Shown here in pieces: positions 40,380-50,273 of a DNA stretch of 62,956 nucleotides. The notes under the pieces are model-generated. The model was given only the letters and a program-made list of their open reading frames with translations. It searched no databases and was not told where the DNA came from. The stretch comes from Planctomycetota bacterium (GTDB lineage Bacteria > Planctomycetota > Phycisphaerae > Phycisphaerales > UBA1924), in assembly GCA_963204725.1 (NCBI GenBank), contig CAUJHH010000059.1, positions 1-62,956 on the forward strand, written 5' to 3'. How positions within the stretch are numbered: position 1 is the first letter of the stretch; each line of letters opens with the position of its first letter. The position numbers and the translations under genes were made by a program.

Positions 40380-43085
40380 ATGCGCACCGACCGCCTCACC
40401 ACCGCCGCCCAACAGGCCCTCGCCGACGCCCAGTCCGAAGCCATGGGCCGCTCGCACGCCGAGGTCAACGGGCTCCATGTGCTCGCGGCTCTCCTCAAGG
40501 ACAAGGGCTCTCCCGCACAATCGATCCTCGAACGCGCGGGCGCGCGTCCCGACCGCATCGCCCAGGTCGCCGAGGCCGAGCTCTCGCGCCAGCCGACCGT
40601 CTCCAGCAACGCCGGCACCGCCGGACGCGCCATCATGGAGATCCTCACCCGCGCCGAGCAGGAGAGCAAGAAACTCAACGACGCCTACGTCTCCGTCGAA
40701 CACCTCCTGATCGCACTCGCCAACGTCGGCGGCCCGGCCAAAGAACTCCTCTCCGTCGTCGGCCTCAAGCCGTCGCAGATCGAGCAGGCCATCAAGCAGA
40801 TCCGGGAGTCCAGCGGCGTGCAGAACATCAACGATCCGGGCGCAGAATCCTCATTCGAGGCCCTCAAGAAGTACGCGATCGATCTGACCGAGCGCGCCCA
40901 GCAGGGCAAGCTCGACCCCGTCATCGGCCGCGATGAAGAGATCCGCCGGTGCATGCAGGTGCTCAGCCGCCGGACCAAGAACAACCCCGTGCTGATCGGC
41001 GAGCCCGGCGTCGGCAAGACCGCGATCGCGGAGGGGCTCGCGCTGCGAATCGTCAACGGCGACTGCCCCGAGGGAATGCGTAACAAGCGCATCATGGCCC
41101 TCGATGTCGGCCAGCTCCTCGCCGGCGCGAAGTTCCGAGGCGAATTCGAGGAACGCCTGAAGGCAGTCCTGCGTGAGGTCCAATCCTCCGATGGAGAGGT
41201 CATCCTCTTCATCGACGAGCTCCACACCATCATCGGCGCGGGCGCAGCCGAGGGCGCGGTCTCCGCCGGCAACCTCTTGAAGCCCGCCCTCGCGCGTGGC
41301 GAACTCCGCTGCATCGGCGCAACCACACTCGACGAGTACCGCAAGCACATCGAGAAGGACGCCGCCTTCGAGCGCCGCTTCCAGCCGATCTACGTCGGCC
41401 AGCCCAGCGTCGAAGAGACCGTCGCCATCCTGCGAGGGCTCAAGTCCCGCTACGAGACGCACCACGGCGTCAAGATCCTCGACGCGGCGATCCTCGCCGC
41501 CGCCCAGCTCAGCCATCGCTACATCGCCGATCGCTTCCTCCCCGACAAGGCGATCGACCTCATCGACGAGGCCTCCAGCCGCCTGCGCATCGAGAACGAC
41601 TCCATGCCGACCGAGCTCGACGAGCTCCGCCGACGCGTCATGCAGCTCGAACTGGAACGCGAAGCCCTGAAAATCGAGGACGGCGCATCCAAGGGCGTCA
41701 CCAGCAAGGAACTCGACCGGATCGAGCGCGAACTCGCCGAGCTGCAGGAGCAGAACCGCTCCCTCACCGCCCGCTGGGACGAAGAAAAGAAGGACCTCGA
41801 CGCCGTCAAGAACATCCGCAGCGAGATCGAGCAGAAGCAGACCGAACTCGAGCAGGCCCAGCGCAGGGGAGAACTCGAGCGCGCCGCACGCATCCGCTAC
41901 GGAGAGATCCCCGAACTCGAGAAGCGCATCGCGCAGGCAGAGAAGGCCCACGCGGAGCGAGCCGCGAGCGGCACGGCAATGGTCACCGAAGAGGTCGACG
42001 CCGAGCAGATCGCCGAGGTCGTCGCCAAGTGGACCGGCATCCCCGTCAGCAAGCTCATCGAGAGCGAACGCGAGAAGCTCGCGCACATGGAGTCCTTCCT
42101 CGCCAAGCGCGTCGTCGGTCAGGACGAGGCCCTGAAGGCAGTCTCCAACGCCGTCCGCCGCTCACGCGCCGGGCTCGGCGATCCCAACCGCCCCATCGGC
42201 TCCTTCCTCTTCCTCGGCCCCACCGGCGTCGGCAAGACCGAGACGTGCAAGGCCCTCGCCGAGTACCTCTTCGACACCGAAGAAGCGATGATCCGCGTCG
42301 ATATGTCCGAGTACATGGAAAAGCACTCGGTCTCCCGTCTCATCGGCGCGCCCCCCGGATACGTCGGCTACGACGAGGGCGGCGCGCTCACCGAGGCCGT
42401 CCGGCGTCGCCCCTACTGCGTTCTCCTCCTCGACGAGATCGAGAAGGCCCACCCCGACGTCTTCAACATCCTGCTGCAGGTGCTCGAAGACGGCCGCCTC
42501 ACCGACGGCCAGGGACGCACCGTCGACTTCAAGAACACCATCATCGTGATGACAAGCAACTACGGCTCGGCCCAGATCCAGGAGCTCGCCGCCACCGGCG
42601 CAGAAGACTGGGAGATCGAGGCCGCCATCCGCGAGATGCTCCGCCGTGGCCCGGCCGGCATGGCCGCCGAAGAGTTCGCCAAGGCCGCGGGCCTCCCGCC
42701 CAGCGTCACCGAGGTCATGTCCAAGGCCGCAACCACCATGTCCGGCGGCTTGATGCGCCCCGAACTGCTCAACCGCATCGACGAGGTCGTCGTCTTCCAC
42801 CAGCTCAAACGCGACCAGATCGCCTCCATCGTCGACATCCAGCTCGTCCGCCTGCACAAGCGTCTCGCCGAGCGCGAGATGTCCCTCGAGCTCACGATGG
42901 AAGCCAAGCAGCACATCGGCGCCGAGGGGTGGGACCCCGCATTCGGTGCACGCCCGCTCAAGCGCACCATACAGCAGCGCATCGAGAACCCCCTCGCGAG
43001 CAAGATCCTCGCCGGCGAGTTCGGCGCAGGCGACAACATCCTCGCCGACTACCAGGGCGGCGCCTTCACCTTTACAAAGCAGTGA
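40380..43085 (+). CDS. clpB: ATP-dependent disaggregase ClpB
   Basis: 901 residues from ATG 40380 (AAGGA about 7 bases upstream). Two N-terminal Clp repeats (~5-145), first AAA+ Walker [10 protein letters not shown] (207-215), a ClpB-type coiled-coil middle domain (~405-525, [20 protein letters not shown]), second Walker [11 protein letters not shown] near 605, and sensor-2 region [18 protein letters not shown]. The middle domain separates it from ClpA/ClpC. With DnaK it resolubilises protein aggregates after heat stress. An extra segment of about 45 residues ([20 protein letters not shown] ... TTMSGGL) lies before [14 protein letters not shown] in the second AAA+ module. No CIRCE or heat-shock promoter could be found in the 216 bases upstream. 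Confidence 0.95.
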   Translation: MRTDRLTTAAQQALADAQSEAMGRSHAEVNGLHVLAALLKDKGSPAQSILERAGARPDRIAQVAEAELSRQPTVSSNAGTAGRAIMEILTRAEQESKKLNDAYVSVEHLLIALANVGGPAKELLSVVGLKPSQIEQAIKQIRESSGVQNINDPGAESSFEALKKYAIDLTERAQQGKLDPVIGRDEEIRRCMQVLSRRTKNNPVLIGEPGVGKTAIAEGLALRIVNGDCPEGMRNKRIMALDVGQLLAGAKFRGEFEERLKAVLREVQSSDGEVILFIDELHTIIGAGAAEGAVSAGNLLKPALARGELRCIGATTLDEYRKHIEKDAAFERRFQPIYVGQPSVEETVAILRGLKSRYETHHGVKILDAAILAAAQLSHRYIADRFLPDKAIDLIDEASSRLRIENDSMPTELDELRRRVMQLELEREALKIEDGASKGVTSKELDRIERELAELQEQNRSLTARWDEEKKDLDAVKNIRSEIEQKQTELEQAQRRGELERAARIRYGEIPELEKRIAQAEKAHAERAASGTAMVTEEVDAEQIAEVVAKWTGIPVSKLIESEREKLAHMESFLAKRVVGQDEALKAVSNAVRRSRAGLGDPNRPIGSFLFLGPTGVGKTETCKALAEYLFDTEEAMIRVDMSEYMEKHSVSRLIGAPPGYVGYDEGGALTEAVRRRPYCVLLLDEIEKAHPDVFNILLQVLEDGRLTDGQGRTVDFKNTIIVMTSNYGSAQIQELAATGAEDWEIEAAIREMLRRGPAGMAAEEFAKAAGLPPSVTEVMSKAATTMSGGLMRPELLNRIDEVVVFHQLKRDQIASIVDIQLVRLHKRLAEREMSLELTMEAKQHIGAEGWDPAFGARPLKRTIQQRIENPLASKILAGEFGAGDNILADYQGGAFTFTKQ

Positions 43086-43098
43086 CATCTCGGGAGCA

Positions 43099-43662
43099 AT
43101 GACACGGAATCGCACGGACGCGAATCCCGAACAACAGATCGGCGAAAGGAGTGGTATCGAGGAGGCACACCGAGCATCAAAGGACATGATGGATAGATAC
43201 CCAGACAACTCCGAAAGCTTCGACGAGCGTGAAGACGACTTCACGCCGGACGACGGCTTCGACGCCGGGGACGGGCCCGAGTTCTCCTCCGAGTCCGGCG
43301 CGCCATCCGACGGCACACCCGTAGGCCCCGAGTGGTTCGATTCCCGCTGGCTCCGCGCCAACGGCGCGGTGCGCACCGACAGCGGCGACATCGTGCGCAT
43401 CGGCGCTCCAGTGCTCGTCCTGCTCACCAAACCCGGCGATACCGCCTCGCCCGGCGAAGAGATGGACGAGGCCCTGCGAGGATTCGGCATGCTCGCCTGG
43501 CCGAGACGCCGCCCCACCATGGTCGGCACACTCCTCGACCAGCTCCAGCGCGCCGACCGCTCACGCCGCCAGTGGATCGTCCAGAACCCTTTCGCCGCTT
43601 TCTGGGCCGCCACCGCACGCTCCGGCCCGCGCCGCAGGCGTGGCTCGAAACGCCGGGCCTGA
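43099..43662 (+). CDS. Orphan protein with acidic N-half and basic C-half
   Basis: 187 residues from ATG 43099 (CGGGAG close upstream); ATG 43186 is an alternative. Residues ~30-80 are very acidic (SFDEREDDFTPDDGFDAGDG). A small folded part follows: PEWFDSRWLRANGAVRTDSG, APVLVLLTKPGD, EEMDEALRGFGMLAWPRRRP, then the basic end RSGPRRRRGSKRRA. No family recognised. It starts 13 bases after the clpB stop and is probably co-transcribed with it. The polar charge split could suit a DNA- or ribosome-associated stress factor, but that is speculation. Confidence 0.55.
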   Translation: MTRNRTDANPEQQIGERSGIEEAHRASKDMMDRYPDNSESFDEREDDFTPDDGFDAGDGPEFSSESGAPSDGTPVGPEWFDSRWLRANGAVRTDSGDIVRIGAPVLVLLTKPGDTASPGEEMDEALRGFGMLAWPRRRPTMVGTLLDQLQRADRSRRQWIVQNPFAAFWAATARSGPRRRRGSKRRA

Positions 43663-43690
43663 ACGCAGACCCCGCGCCCGCAGCCGTCGC

Positions 43691-44083
43691 TCACGCGTGC
43701 TTGTCGGTTACCGGCGGCACACCCGGTGCAGGCGGCAGCGACGCCGCCGAAGTCGGCTTCCGCCGCTTCTCCCCCAGCTCATCCATCACGCTCCCCTCCC
43801 ACAATCGCACGCGTGTGTAGTGGGCCGCCCGCGCAATGATGTGCGCCGCCACCGGCGCGGTCAGAAAGAGGAACACGATCACCAGCAGGGCCCGCACCGC
43901 CACGTGGAGGTCCGCAAAGTGGATCGCCGCCGCGAGCATGACGCACGACACGCCCAGCGTCCCCGCCTTCGTCGACGCCTGCAGGCGCATGTAAACATCG
44001 GGCATGCGCAACATGCCGAGCGCGCCGAGAAACGTGAACGCGGCTCCCGCCCAGAGCGTGATGGCCACAAGCAGGTCCTTCAT
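43691..44083 (-). CDS. mrpG: Na+/H+ antiporter subunit MrpG
   Basis: 130 residues; three membrane helices (ITLWAGAAFTFLGALGML, TLGVSCVMLAAAIHFA, ALLVIVFLFLTAPVAAHII) with the family signature MRMPDVYMRLQASTKAGTLG (here MLRMPDVYMRLQASTKAGTL). Last gene of the mrp operon; its ATG overlaps the mrpF stop by 4 bases. The C-terminal ~35 residues (EKRRKPTSAASLPPAPG...) form a cytosolic tail. A required accessory subunit of the multi-subunit cation/proton antiporter; the gene ends convergent with the orphan gene, 28 bases apart. Confidence 0.93.
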   Translation of the reverse strand: MKDLLVAITLWAGAAFTFLGALGMLRMPDVYMRLQASTKAGTLGVSCVMLAAAIHFADLHVAVRALLVIVFLFLTAPVAAHIIARAAHYTRVRLWEGSVMDELGEKRRKPTSAASLPPAPGVPPVTDKHA

Positions 44084-44367
44084 CGGCCCACGCCCCTCTC
44101 GAGGTAGTAACCGATCGCCACCGTGCCCAGGAACAGCACCAGCCCCAGCACCAGCGACGCGTAGATGTACACCGGCTCGCCCGTCCGGATCGCGTGCACC
44201 GCGATGATCCCCGCGAAAATCGTGCCGACCAGATCGAGCGCGACCACGTTGTCAGGGGGCGTCGGCCCCTTGATCAGCCGCAGCACACCCATCGCGACCG
44301 ACAGCACCAGCACGGCCGTCACGGCCGGAATCGTCCAGGCCAGAATGGAAGCCCCGATCTCGCTCAT
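44080..44367 (-). CDS. mrpF: Na+/H+ antiporter subunit MrpF
   Basis: 95 residues, three helices with the MrpF pattern GVLRLIKGPTPPDNVVALDL after the first helix and YIYASLVLGLVLFLGTVAIG at the end. Its start overlaps the mrpE stop by 4 bases, and its stop overlaps the mrpG start. Small membrane subunit of the Mrp antiporter; needed for activity in studied systems, not itself thought to carry ions. Confidence 0.92.
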   Translation of the reverse strand: MSEIGASILAWTIPAVTAVLVLSVAMGVLRLIKGPTPPDNVVALDLVGTIFAGIIAVHAIRTGEPVYIYASLVLGLVLFLGTVAIGYYLERGVGR

Positions 44368-44837
44368 CGTGCGGCCCTCAGCACCCGCGACTCAAACCCC
44401 GTCTTGATCTCCCGCCGCACCGCCTCCGGATCGCTGATGTCCATCACGTGAACATACAGCGTCCGCTTGTCACGCGACACATCGATCGAAAGCGTCCCCG
44501 GCGTCAGCGTGATCAGGTTCGCCAGCAGCGTGATCTCCGCGTCCGTCATGAAGTCCATCGGCACCGCCACGATCCCCGGCCTCAGGCGCCTCAGCGGCGA
44601 GAGCGTGTACTTCGCCATCCGGATGTTTGCGACCACCAGCTCTTTGATGAAGAACCACACCAGCGCGAGCACCTCCGTGATGTCGCGGAAATAGTGCGAC
44701 TCACCCAGCGCGCGGCGCACAAACACCAGCACGCCCAGCGACACGAGATACCCGATCGTCAGGTTCATCACGGAGAAGTTCTCCGTGGTCAGCCCCCACA
44801 GAATCGCAAGCACCAGATTGGCCGCAAGCAGACTCAT
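44364..44837 (-). CDS. mrpE: Na+/H+ antiporter subunit MrpE
   Basis: 157 residues. Two N-terminal helices (LLAANLVLAILWGLTTENF; LTIGYLVSLGVLVFVR), a third near 55-75 (VLALVWFFIKELVVANI), then the soluble domain typical of MrpE: MTDAEITLLANLITLTPGTL, SIDVSRDKRTLYVHVMDISD. Overlaps both neighbours by 4 bases. Supports assembly of the MrpABCDEFG complex. The tail (GFESRVLRAAR) is basic. Confidence 0.92.
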   Translation of the reverse strand: MSLLAANLVLAILWGLTTENFSVMNLTIGYLVSLGVLVFVRRALGESHYFRDITEVLALVWFFIKELVVANIRMAKYTLSPLRRLRPGIVAVPMDFMTDAEITLLANLITLTPGTLSIDVSRDKRTLYVHVMDISDPEAVRREIKTGFESRVLRAAR

Positions 44838-46423
44838 GGCGACTCCTCATGCCCAGCGGCTCCATGCCCAGAATCCCCGTCTCCAGAAGCCCCATGTCCA
44901 GTGGCCTTCGGCGCGGGCGCCGCACCCGGCTCGCCCAGCACCGCCCGGGCGTACCCCTGCTTGTCCATCAGCTGCCCCGCCGCACGATCCGCCAGCGCGA
45001 ACATCGGCCCGGCAAAGAGCCCGATCAGGATCGTCAGCAGCGCGAGCGCCGCCACCGGCAGCACCATTGTCTTCGGTGCGGCCTCGATCTCCTCCGGCTC
45101 GTCCTGCGTGCGCTCCGGACCCTTCCAGAACGCCTCCGACCAGATCCTCGTGGTCGCGTACAGCGTCAGGATGCTCGCCACCAGCGCGACGCCGATCACC
45201 GCCCACTGCTCGACCTCCAGCCCCGCCCGGATCAGCGTCAGCTTCGCGAAGAACCCCGACAGCGGCGGGATCCCCGCCAGCGACATCGCCGCAACAAAGA
45301 ACAGGATCGTCACCATCGGAGCCCGCGCGTACACACTCACGAGCCCCGTCTCACCCAGTGCCGAGGTCCCCCGGATCCGCTCCACCAGACCCGCCGTGAA
45401 GAAGAGATTCGCCTTCACGATGATGTCGTGCACGATGTAGAAGACCGCGCCGGCGAGCGCAAGCCGCGTCCCGAGCGCGAGCCCGAGCAGAATGAACCCG
45501 ATCCCGCTCACGATCAGGAACGAGAGCACCCGACGGAACCCCTGCTGCGAGACCGCGCCCAGCACGCCCGACAGCATCGTCATCGCCGCAAGGAACAGCA
45601 TCAAGGGACGCGTGAAGTCCTGATCGATCGGAAAGAGCAGCGTAAAGACCCGGATGATCGCGTAGATCCCCACCTTCGTCAGCAGCCCCGCAAAGATCCC
45701 CGACACCGCAAACGGCGGCGTGTGGTACGACGCCGGCAGCCAGAAGAAGAGCGGAAAGAGCGCGGACTTGATCCCGAACGCCACAAGGAACAGCATCGAC
45801 AGCGTCGTCACCACGCCCCGATCGTCAGTCGCCGCCAGCCGCCGCGACAGATCCGCCATGTCCAGCGTGCCGAATGTCCCGTACAGAATGCCGATCGCCG
45901 TCAGGAAGAGCGCCGACGACATCAGGTTCAGCGTCACATACTTGATCGCGCCCTCGAGCTGCGCCCGCTCGTTGCCGAGCGCGAGCAGCACGAACGACGA
46001 CATCAGCAGCACCTCGAACCACACGTACAGATTGAAAATGTCTCCCGTCAGGAACGCCCCGCACACGCCCATCAGCAGGACGTGCAGCAGCGGGAAGTAC
46101 AGAAACGACTGACGCCGCCTGTCGATCCCCTTGAGCGAGTAGAGCGCCGTCGCCGCGCCGATGATCGATGCCAGCAACGCCATCATCGACCCGAAAAGAT
46201 CCACCACGAACGTGATCCCGAGCGGCGCAGGCCACCCGCCCATGTGCATCACCACGATCCCGTTCGCCGAGACCTCGCGAACCAGCATCAGCGACACCAC
46301 CACCAGCAGCAGCGTCGCAACCACCGCGATCACACGCTGCGCACGCAGCGACTTCCACAGCGCAACGCTGATCGCGCCGGCGGCGAGCGGGACAATCACG
46401 GGAAGGACGGCCAGTGTGCTCAT
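44834..46423 (-). CDS. mrpD: Na+/H+ antiporter subunit MrpD
   Basis: 529 residues, about 14 membrane helices of the complex I NuoM/N-like antiporter family (proton_antipo_M). Characteristic parts: [20 protein letters not shown] (conserved Glu in the fifth helix region), [20 protein letters not shown] with the conserved Lys, and [13 protein letters not shown]. The C-terminal cytosolic tail is Gly/His/Asp-rich ([20 protein letters not shown]), which may bind metal or simply be disordered. Catalytic membrane subunit of the Mrp complex; 4-base overlaps with mrpC and mrpE. Confidence 0.95.
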   Translation of the reverse strand: MSTLAVLPVIVPLAAGAISVALWKSLRAQRVIAVVATLLLVVVSLMLVREVSANGIVVMHMGGWPAPLGITFVVDLFGSMMALLASIIGAATALYSLKGIDRRRQSFLYFPLLHVLLMGVCGAFLTGDIFNLYVWFEVLLMSSFVLLALGNERAQLEGAIKYVTLNLMSSALFLTAIGILYGTFGTLDMADLSRRLAATDDRGVVTTLSMLFLVAFGIKSALFPLFFWLPASYHTPPFAVSGIFAGLLTKVGIYAIIRVFTLLFPIDQDFTRPLMLFLAAMTMLSGVLGAVSQQGFRRVLSFLIVSGIGFILLGLALGTRLALAGAVFYIVHDIIVKANLFFTAGLVERIRGTSALGETGLVSVYARAPMVTILFFVAAMSLAGIPPLSGFFAKLTLIRAGLEVEQWAVIGVALVASILTLYATTRIWSEAFWKGPERTQDEPEEIEAAPKTMVLPVAALALLTILIGLFAGPMFALADRAAGQLMDKQGYARAVLGEPGAAPAPKATGHGASGDGDSGHGAAGHEESP

Positions 46424-46767
46424 CGGTCTGTGCTTGTGAACTCATCAATGTCATCGGTGCCCACCGCGTCATGTGCGCGGCTGACAAGCACCATCATGAA
46501 CGCCAACACGCCAAAGCTGATCACAATCGCCGTCAGGATCAGCGCCTGGGGAACCGGATCCGCGTACGGAATCGGCGGCGAGCTCGCCCCCGGAGCCACC
46601 AGCGCGGGCCTCGCACGCGCCAGCCCCCCTGCCGAGAAAATCAGCAGATTCGCCGCATGCCCCAGCAACGCAAGCCCCATGATGAGCTTGACGATGCTCC
46701 GGCGCAGCATCATGTACAACGCACACGCGAAGATCGCCCCGATGATGATCGCGATCAGGATCTGCAT
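46420..46767 (-). CDS. mrpC: Na+/H+ antiporter subunit MrpC
   Basis: 115 residues, NuoK-like: three helices, with [26 protein letters not shown] type sequence (here [20 protein letters not shown]) and the end [20 protein letters not shown] matching the DPLPQALVLTAIVI signature of the family. It starts 4 bases after mrpB and overlaps mrpD by 4. Part of the ion-translocating core with MrpA and MrpD. Confidence 0.94.
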   Translation of the reverse strand: MQILIAIIIGAIFACALYMMLRRSIVKLIMGLALLGHAANLLIFSAGGLARARPALVAPGASSPPIPYADPVPQALILTAIVISFGVLAFMMVLVSRAHDAVGTDDIDEFTSTDR

Positions 46768-46771
46768 CGCG

Positions 46772-47185
46772 TCAGTCCTCCACCAGCGAGATCACCATGA
46801 GGAGCGTGATGCCAAGCACCACGAGATACACGCCAAGATCAAACAGCATCGGCGTCCCAAGGTGCACGTGCCCAACCCCCGGAACCGCGACATCCATCCA
46901 CAGCCCCGTAAACAGCGGCATCCCCTGCGCCAGCGAGAGCACCCCCGCCGACAACGCGCAGAGCAGCCCCGTCGCGATGATCGATCGCAGATCAAACCGG
47001 ATCGACGCACGCGTCTCCGCAGGGTTGAACGCCAGCGCGTGCAGCGCGAACGCCGCCGCCGCCAGCAGACCGCCCACAAACCCGCCACCCGGCTTGTTGT
47101 GCCCCTGCAGCATCATCACCACCGAGAACACCAGGATCAGCGGCATCAGAAACCGCGTCGCGGTCTGCAGAATGATGGAGTTCAT
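46772..47185 (-). CDS. mrpB: Na+/H+ antiporter subunit MrpB
   Basis: 137 residues, MnhB domain with four helices; motif [20 protein letters not shown] (family HNxPGGGFIGGL) near 25-45. Its ATG overlaps the mrpA TGA by 4 bases. The RLFD-type segment [20 protein letters not shown] follows the motif. Structural membrane subunit of the Mrp antiporter. Confidence 0.94.
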   Translation of the reverse strand: MNSIILQTATRFLMPLILVFSVVMMLQGHNKPGGGFVGGLLAAAAFALHALAFNPAETRASIRFDLRSIIATGLLCALSAGVLSLAQGMPLFTGLWMDVAVPGVGHVHLGTPMLFDLGVYLVVLGITLLMVISLVED

Positions 47186-49596
47186 GCCGACACCTCCCCA
47201 CTCCCAACCGCAGGCCCAACCCCAGCCCCACGCCCAACCTCGAGTCCAGCAGCCTCGGCCCCAACCTCGGGCCGACGGCGCATCTTCAGCAACGAATAAA
47301 CACCCAGCGCCGCCAGCGCCAGCACCGTGATCTCGCCCATCGTGTCGAGCGCACGGAAGTCAACCAGGATCACGTTCACCACGTTCCGCCCGTGACCCTC
47401 GGGATAGCTCCGCTCCGCCAGCTCGCGGCTCACCGACTTGTCCGACGCAAAGCTCGTCGCCATCAGCACCAGCGCGCCCATCATCGCCCCGCCCGCGCAC
47501 GCGATCAACGCGTCCCGCACCTTCGATCGCGCCGTCGACAATGACCGGAAGTCCGGCAACCGCCTGAACACCAGCACGAACAGCACCACCGACAACGCCT
47601 CGATCGAGATCTGCGTCAACGCGAGGTCCGGCGCGGCATAGATCACATAGAACATCGTCACGCCCAGCCCCGCAAGCCCGAGCGCGATGATCGCCATCAG
47701 GCGACTCCCCGATGTCACCGCCGCGATCGACGAGAGCAGGATCAGCCCCGCGATCGCCACATCGAACCAGTGCAGCGGCGCGAGCCGCTCGAACGACGGA
47801 GCCCCGACCATCGCCACCAGCGGATACCCGACGATCAGGATCGTCGTCAGCAGAATCGTGATCAGATAGTCGCGCAACTTGCCGTTCTGCAGCAGGCGCG
47901 TCTGGCTCACCGCCAGCTCACCGACGAACCGCAGCGTCCCAGCGTACACCGCGCTCGGCGACACACGATCGACCCACGCAAACCGCGACATCAGCCCGAA
48001 CCACTTCCCCCGCGCCACATAGAGCCCAAGCCCCGCCAGCAACGCCGCAGCACTCAACCCGAGCGCGAGCGTCACCCCGTGCCAGAGCGCAAAGTGCGTG
48101 TGCAGCGCCTCCCCCACCACCACCGACGCCGCCGGCCCGATCAACGGATCAGCCAGCACGCCCGGCACGAACACGATCACAACCCCAAGCCCCGCCAGCA
48201 CCAGCGGCCCCAGAAGCAGCGACACAGGCGGCTCGTGCGCCTTCTTCGGCGTCGGCCTCGCCCCGCCAAAGAACGGCTTCACCGTCACCAGCCCCGCCAC
48301 CACAAACAACAACGCCGCCGCCAGCAGCAGCGCGCCCGTCAGCAACGCCGGTGCCGCCGGACCCAGCTCCGACGCGTGCAGCGTCCCCTCCAGCACCATC
48401 TCCTTGGCCACGAATCCCGCGAACGGCACGAGCCCCGCCAGCGACGCGCCCGCAAGCAGCGCCACAATCGCAAGCAGCGGCATGCTCGCCCGCAGCCCGC
48501 TCAGCTTGTCAACGTTTTTCTCGCCCGTCTCATGATCGATCGCCCCCGCGACCATGAAGAGCGATCCCTTGTAGAACGCGTGCGCCAGGAGGAACGCGAT
48601 CGCCCCCTCGATCGCCCCCGTCGTCCCGATCCCCAGCCCCATCGTGATGATCCCAAGCGCCGACACCGTCGAGTACGCCAGCAGCCGCTTCAGATACGAC
48701 TCGCGCATCGCCAGCACCGCGCCGACCACCATCGTCACCGCGCCCGCCCCCGTCAGCAGCCACTGCCACAGCTCCGTCCCGCCCAAGAGCGGCGTCATCC
48801 GTGCCAGCAGATAGATCCCCGCCTTCACCATCGTCGAAGAGTGCAGGTACGCGCTGATCGGCGTCGGCGCCTCCATCGCGCCCGGCAGCCAGAAATGGAA
48901 CGGAAACTGCGCCGACTTCGTGAAACACCCGAGCACAACCAGGATCACGATCGGCACATACAGCGCGTGCGACCTGAACACCTCCGGGCTCGCCAGCATC
49001 TCAGAGATCGAGTACGTCCCCGCCACCTGCCCCATCAGCAAGAGCCCCGCCAGCATCGCCAGCCCGCCCAGCCCCGTCACAAGCAGCGCCTGCAGAGCCG
49101 CGGCACGCGCCGCCGCCCGCCGATGGTCAAACCCGATCAACAGATACGAGCTGATGCTCGTCAACTCCCAGAAGACAAACAGCGTCAGCACGTTCGACGC
49201 CAGCACCACGCCCAGCATCGAGCCCATGAAGAAAAGCAGGAACGCGTAAAGCCGCCCCTGGTGCGGATGCCCCGCCATGTACCCGCCCGCATAGATGAAG
49301 ATCAGCGCGCCAATGCCGCTGATCAGCAGCGCAAACAAGAGACTCAAACCGTCCAGCATGAACGCCAGATCGATCCCCAGCCCCGGCACCCACGGATACA
49401 CAACGCTGATCGTCTCGCCGTGTCCGACGCTCGAGACCTGCATCACCAGCCACACCGCGATCGCCGCCGGCAGTGCCGCGAGCACCCATCCCGCCAGCGA
49501 CGGCACCCCTGGCAGCGCCCTCCCCAGCACGCGCGCCACCAACGGCGCACCAATCGCCAGAAGGAACCCTGAGATCACCACGGCCAGAAGCGTCAA
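47182..49596 (-). CDS. mrpA: Na+/H+ antiporter subunit MrpA
   Basis: 804 residues, TTG start at 49596 with GGGAGG 8 bases upstream. NuoL-like antiporter core with about 14 helices ([40 protein letters not shown] with conserved Lys, [20 protein letters not shown]). The C-terminal MbhD/MbhE-like portion follows ([40 protein letters not shown]). The Mrp complex exports Na+ in exchange for H+, and in studied bacteria supports alkali and salt tolerance. The order here is A-B-C-D-E-F-G, complete, each junction overlapping or nearly so. The promoter must lie in 49597-49700, at the edge of a repeat island. Confidence 0.95.
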   Translation of the reverse strand: MTLLAVVISGFLLAIGAPLVARVLGRALPGVPSLAGWVLAALPAAIAVWLVMQVSSVGHGETISVVYPWVPGLGIDLAFMLDGLSLLFALLISGIGALIFIYAGGYMAGHPHQGRLYAFLLFFMGSMLGVVLASNVLTLFVFWELTSISSYLLIGFDHRRAAARAAALQALLVTGLGGLAMLAGLLLMGQVAGTYSISEMLASPEVFRSHALYVPIVILVVLGCFTKSAQFPFHFWLPGAMEAPTPISAYLHSSTMVKAGIYLLARMTPLLGGTELWQWLLTGAGAVTMVVGAVLAMRESYLKRLLAYSTVSALGIITMGLGIGTTGAIEGAIAFLLAHAFYKGSLFMVAGAIDHETGEKNVDKLSGLRASMPLLAIVALLAGASLAGLVPFAGFVAKEMVLEGTLHASELGPAAPALLTGALLLAAALLFVVAGLVTVKPFFGGARPTPKKAHEPPVSLLLGPLVLAGLGVVIVFVPGVLADPLIGPAASVVVGEALHTHFALWHGVTLALGLSAAALLAGLGLYVARGKWFGLMSRFAWVDRVSPSAVYAGTLRFVGELAVSQTRLLQNGKLRDYLITILLTTILIVGYPLVAMVGAPSFERLAPLHWFDVAIAGLILLSSIAAVTSGSRLMAIIALGLAGLGVTMFYVIYAAPDLALTQISIEALSVVLFVLVFRRLPDFRSLSTARSKVRDALIACAGGAMMGALVLMATSFASDKSVSRELAERSYPEGHGRNVVNVILVDFRALDTMGEITVLALAALGVYSLLKMRRRPEVGAEAAGLEVGRGAGVGPAVGSGEVSA

Positions 49597-50273
49597 CGCA
49601 CGGGCCTCCCTGCCCCATTCGCGGGGTCATCGTCGGCGCAATCCCACGAGTGGCAGTTTAGACCCCACACCCCGCGAACGATGGCGCACCCCTTGTCTTC
49701 CCCCTTGTCTTCCCCGTTGCGCTCCCGCGCTTGTCCCGTTGCCCTCTCGTCGCCAAAGGCGACGCCTCTCCGCCCGCAGGGCGCACGACCGTTGCCGGTG
49801 GCGCAGCGAGCAACGCGAGCCAGCCACCGGGAGAGCCCCCGCGCAGCGCATCCTTAAAACACCTCCCGGTCGCCGAAAGGCGACATCCTTTCTCTCTTCG
49901 CACGCGAAGCGGCCCACGAGGCGGTGGCCCGCGGCAAGTCCATTCGTCAATGGCTCCCAGGGCGAAGCCCTGATCGAAAGGAGACGGGGATGGAGCGAAG
50001 TCGCAACGCGACGAGCGACACCCCCGGATAGCCCGCCGCGCAGCGCATCCTTTAAACGCCTCTCCGTCGCCGAAGGCGACGCCTCTCCTCCTCGCCGCTT
50101 CGGCGCACGGATCGTTGCCACGGGTTTCAACCCGTGGAGAGCATCCTTTAAACGCCTTTCAGTCGCCAAAGGCGACGCCTCGTCTCCCGAACAATCCTCC
50201 CCACCAAACCCATCCCTCCCTCACCATGCGTTATGCTGCCCCTTCTGCTCCCTTCCCACACATGGAGACCCCC
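49597..50273. repeat. Repeat island between mrpA and the phosphoesterase
   Basis: 677 bases with at least four copies of the palindromic repeat: core only at 49744-49767, then fuller copies at 49841-49884, 50038-50083 and 50139-50178. All are on the plus strand with GTCGCC(A/G)AA.GGCGAC. The stretch 49956-50037 (GGGCGAAGCCCTGATCGAAAGGAG ... CACCCCCGGATAGCCCGCC) is homologous to 12978-13060. CACGGGTTTCAACCCGTG at 50119-50136 is a short perfect hairpin in front of the last copy. No gene supported. Divergent promoters of mrpA and the phosphoesterase must lie at its edges. Confidence 0.8.

Noticed and set aside
43335..43365. GGTTCGATTCCCGC, resembling a tRNA T-loop
   Set aside because: The flanking bases do not form the 5-bp T stem, no acceptor or anticodon stem is found upstream, and the region codes for the 187-residue orphan.
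44849..47299. 816-residue open frame on the plus strand
   Set aside because: Lies antisense to mrpD-mrpB, which are certain. Its sequence is Arg/His/Gln-rich low complexity produced by the high GC of the opposite strand.
47770..49572. 600-residue open frame on the plus strand
   Set aside because: Antisense to mrpA, same Arg/His/Gln/Pro composition, no family resemblance.
4711..50178. Dispersed repeats as CRISPR or insertion-sequence ends
   Set aside because: Copies are tens of kilobases apart or irregularly spaced, no transposase frame lies between them, and no target-site duplications were seen.
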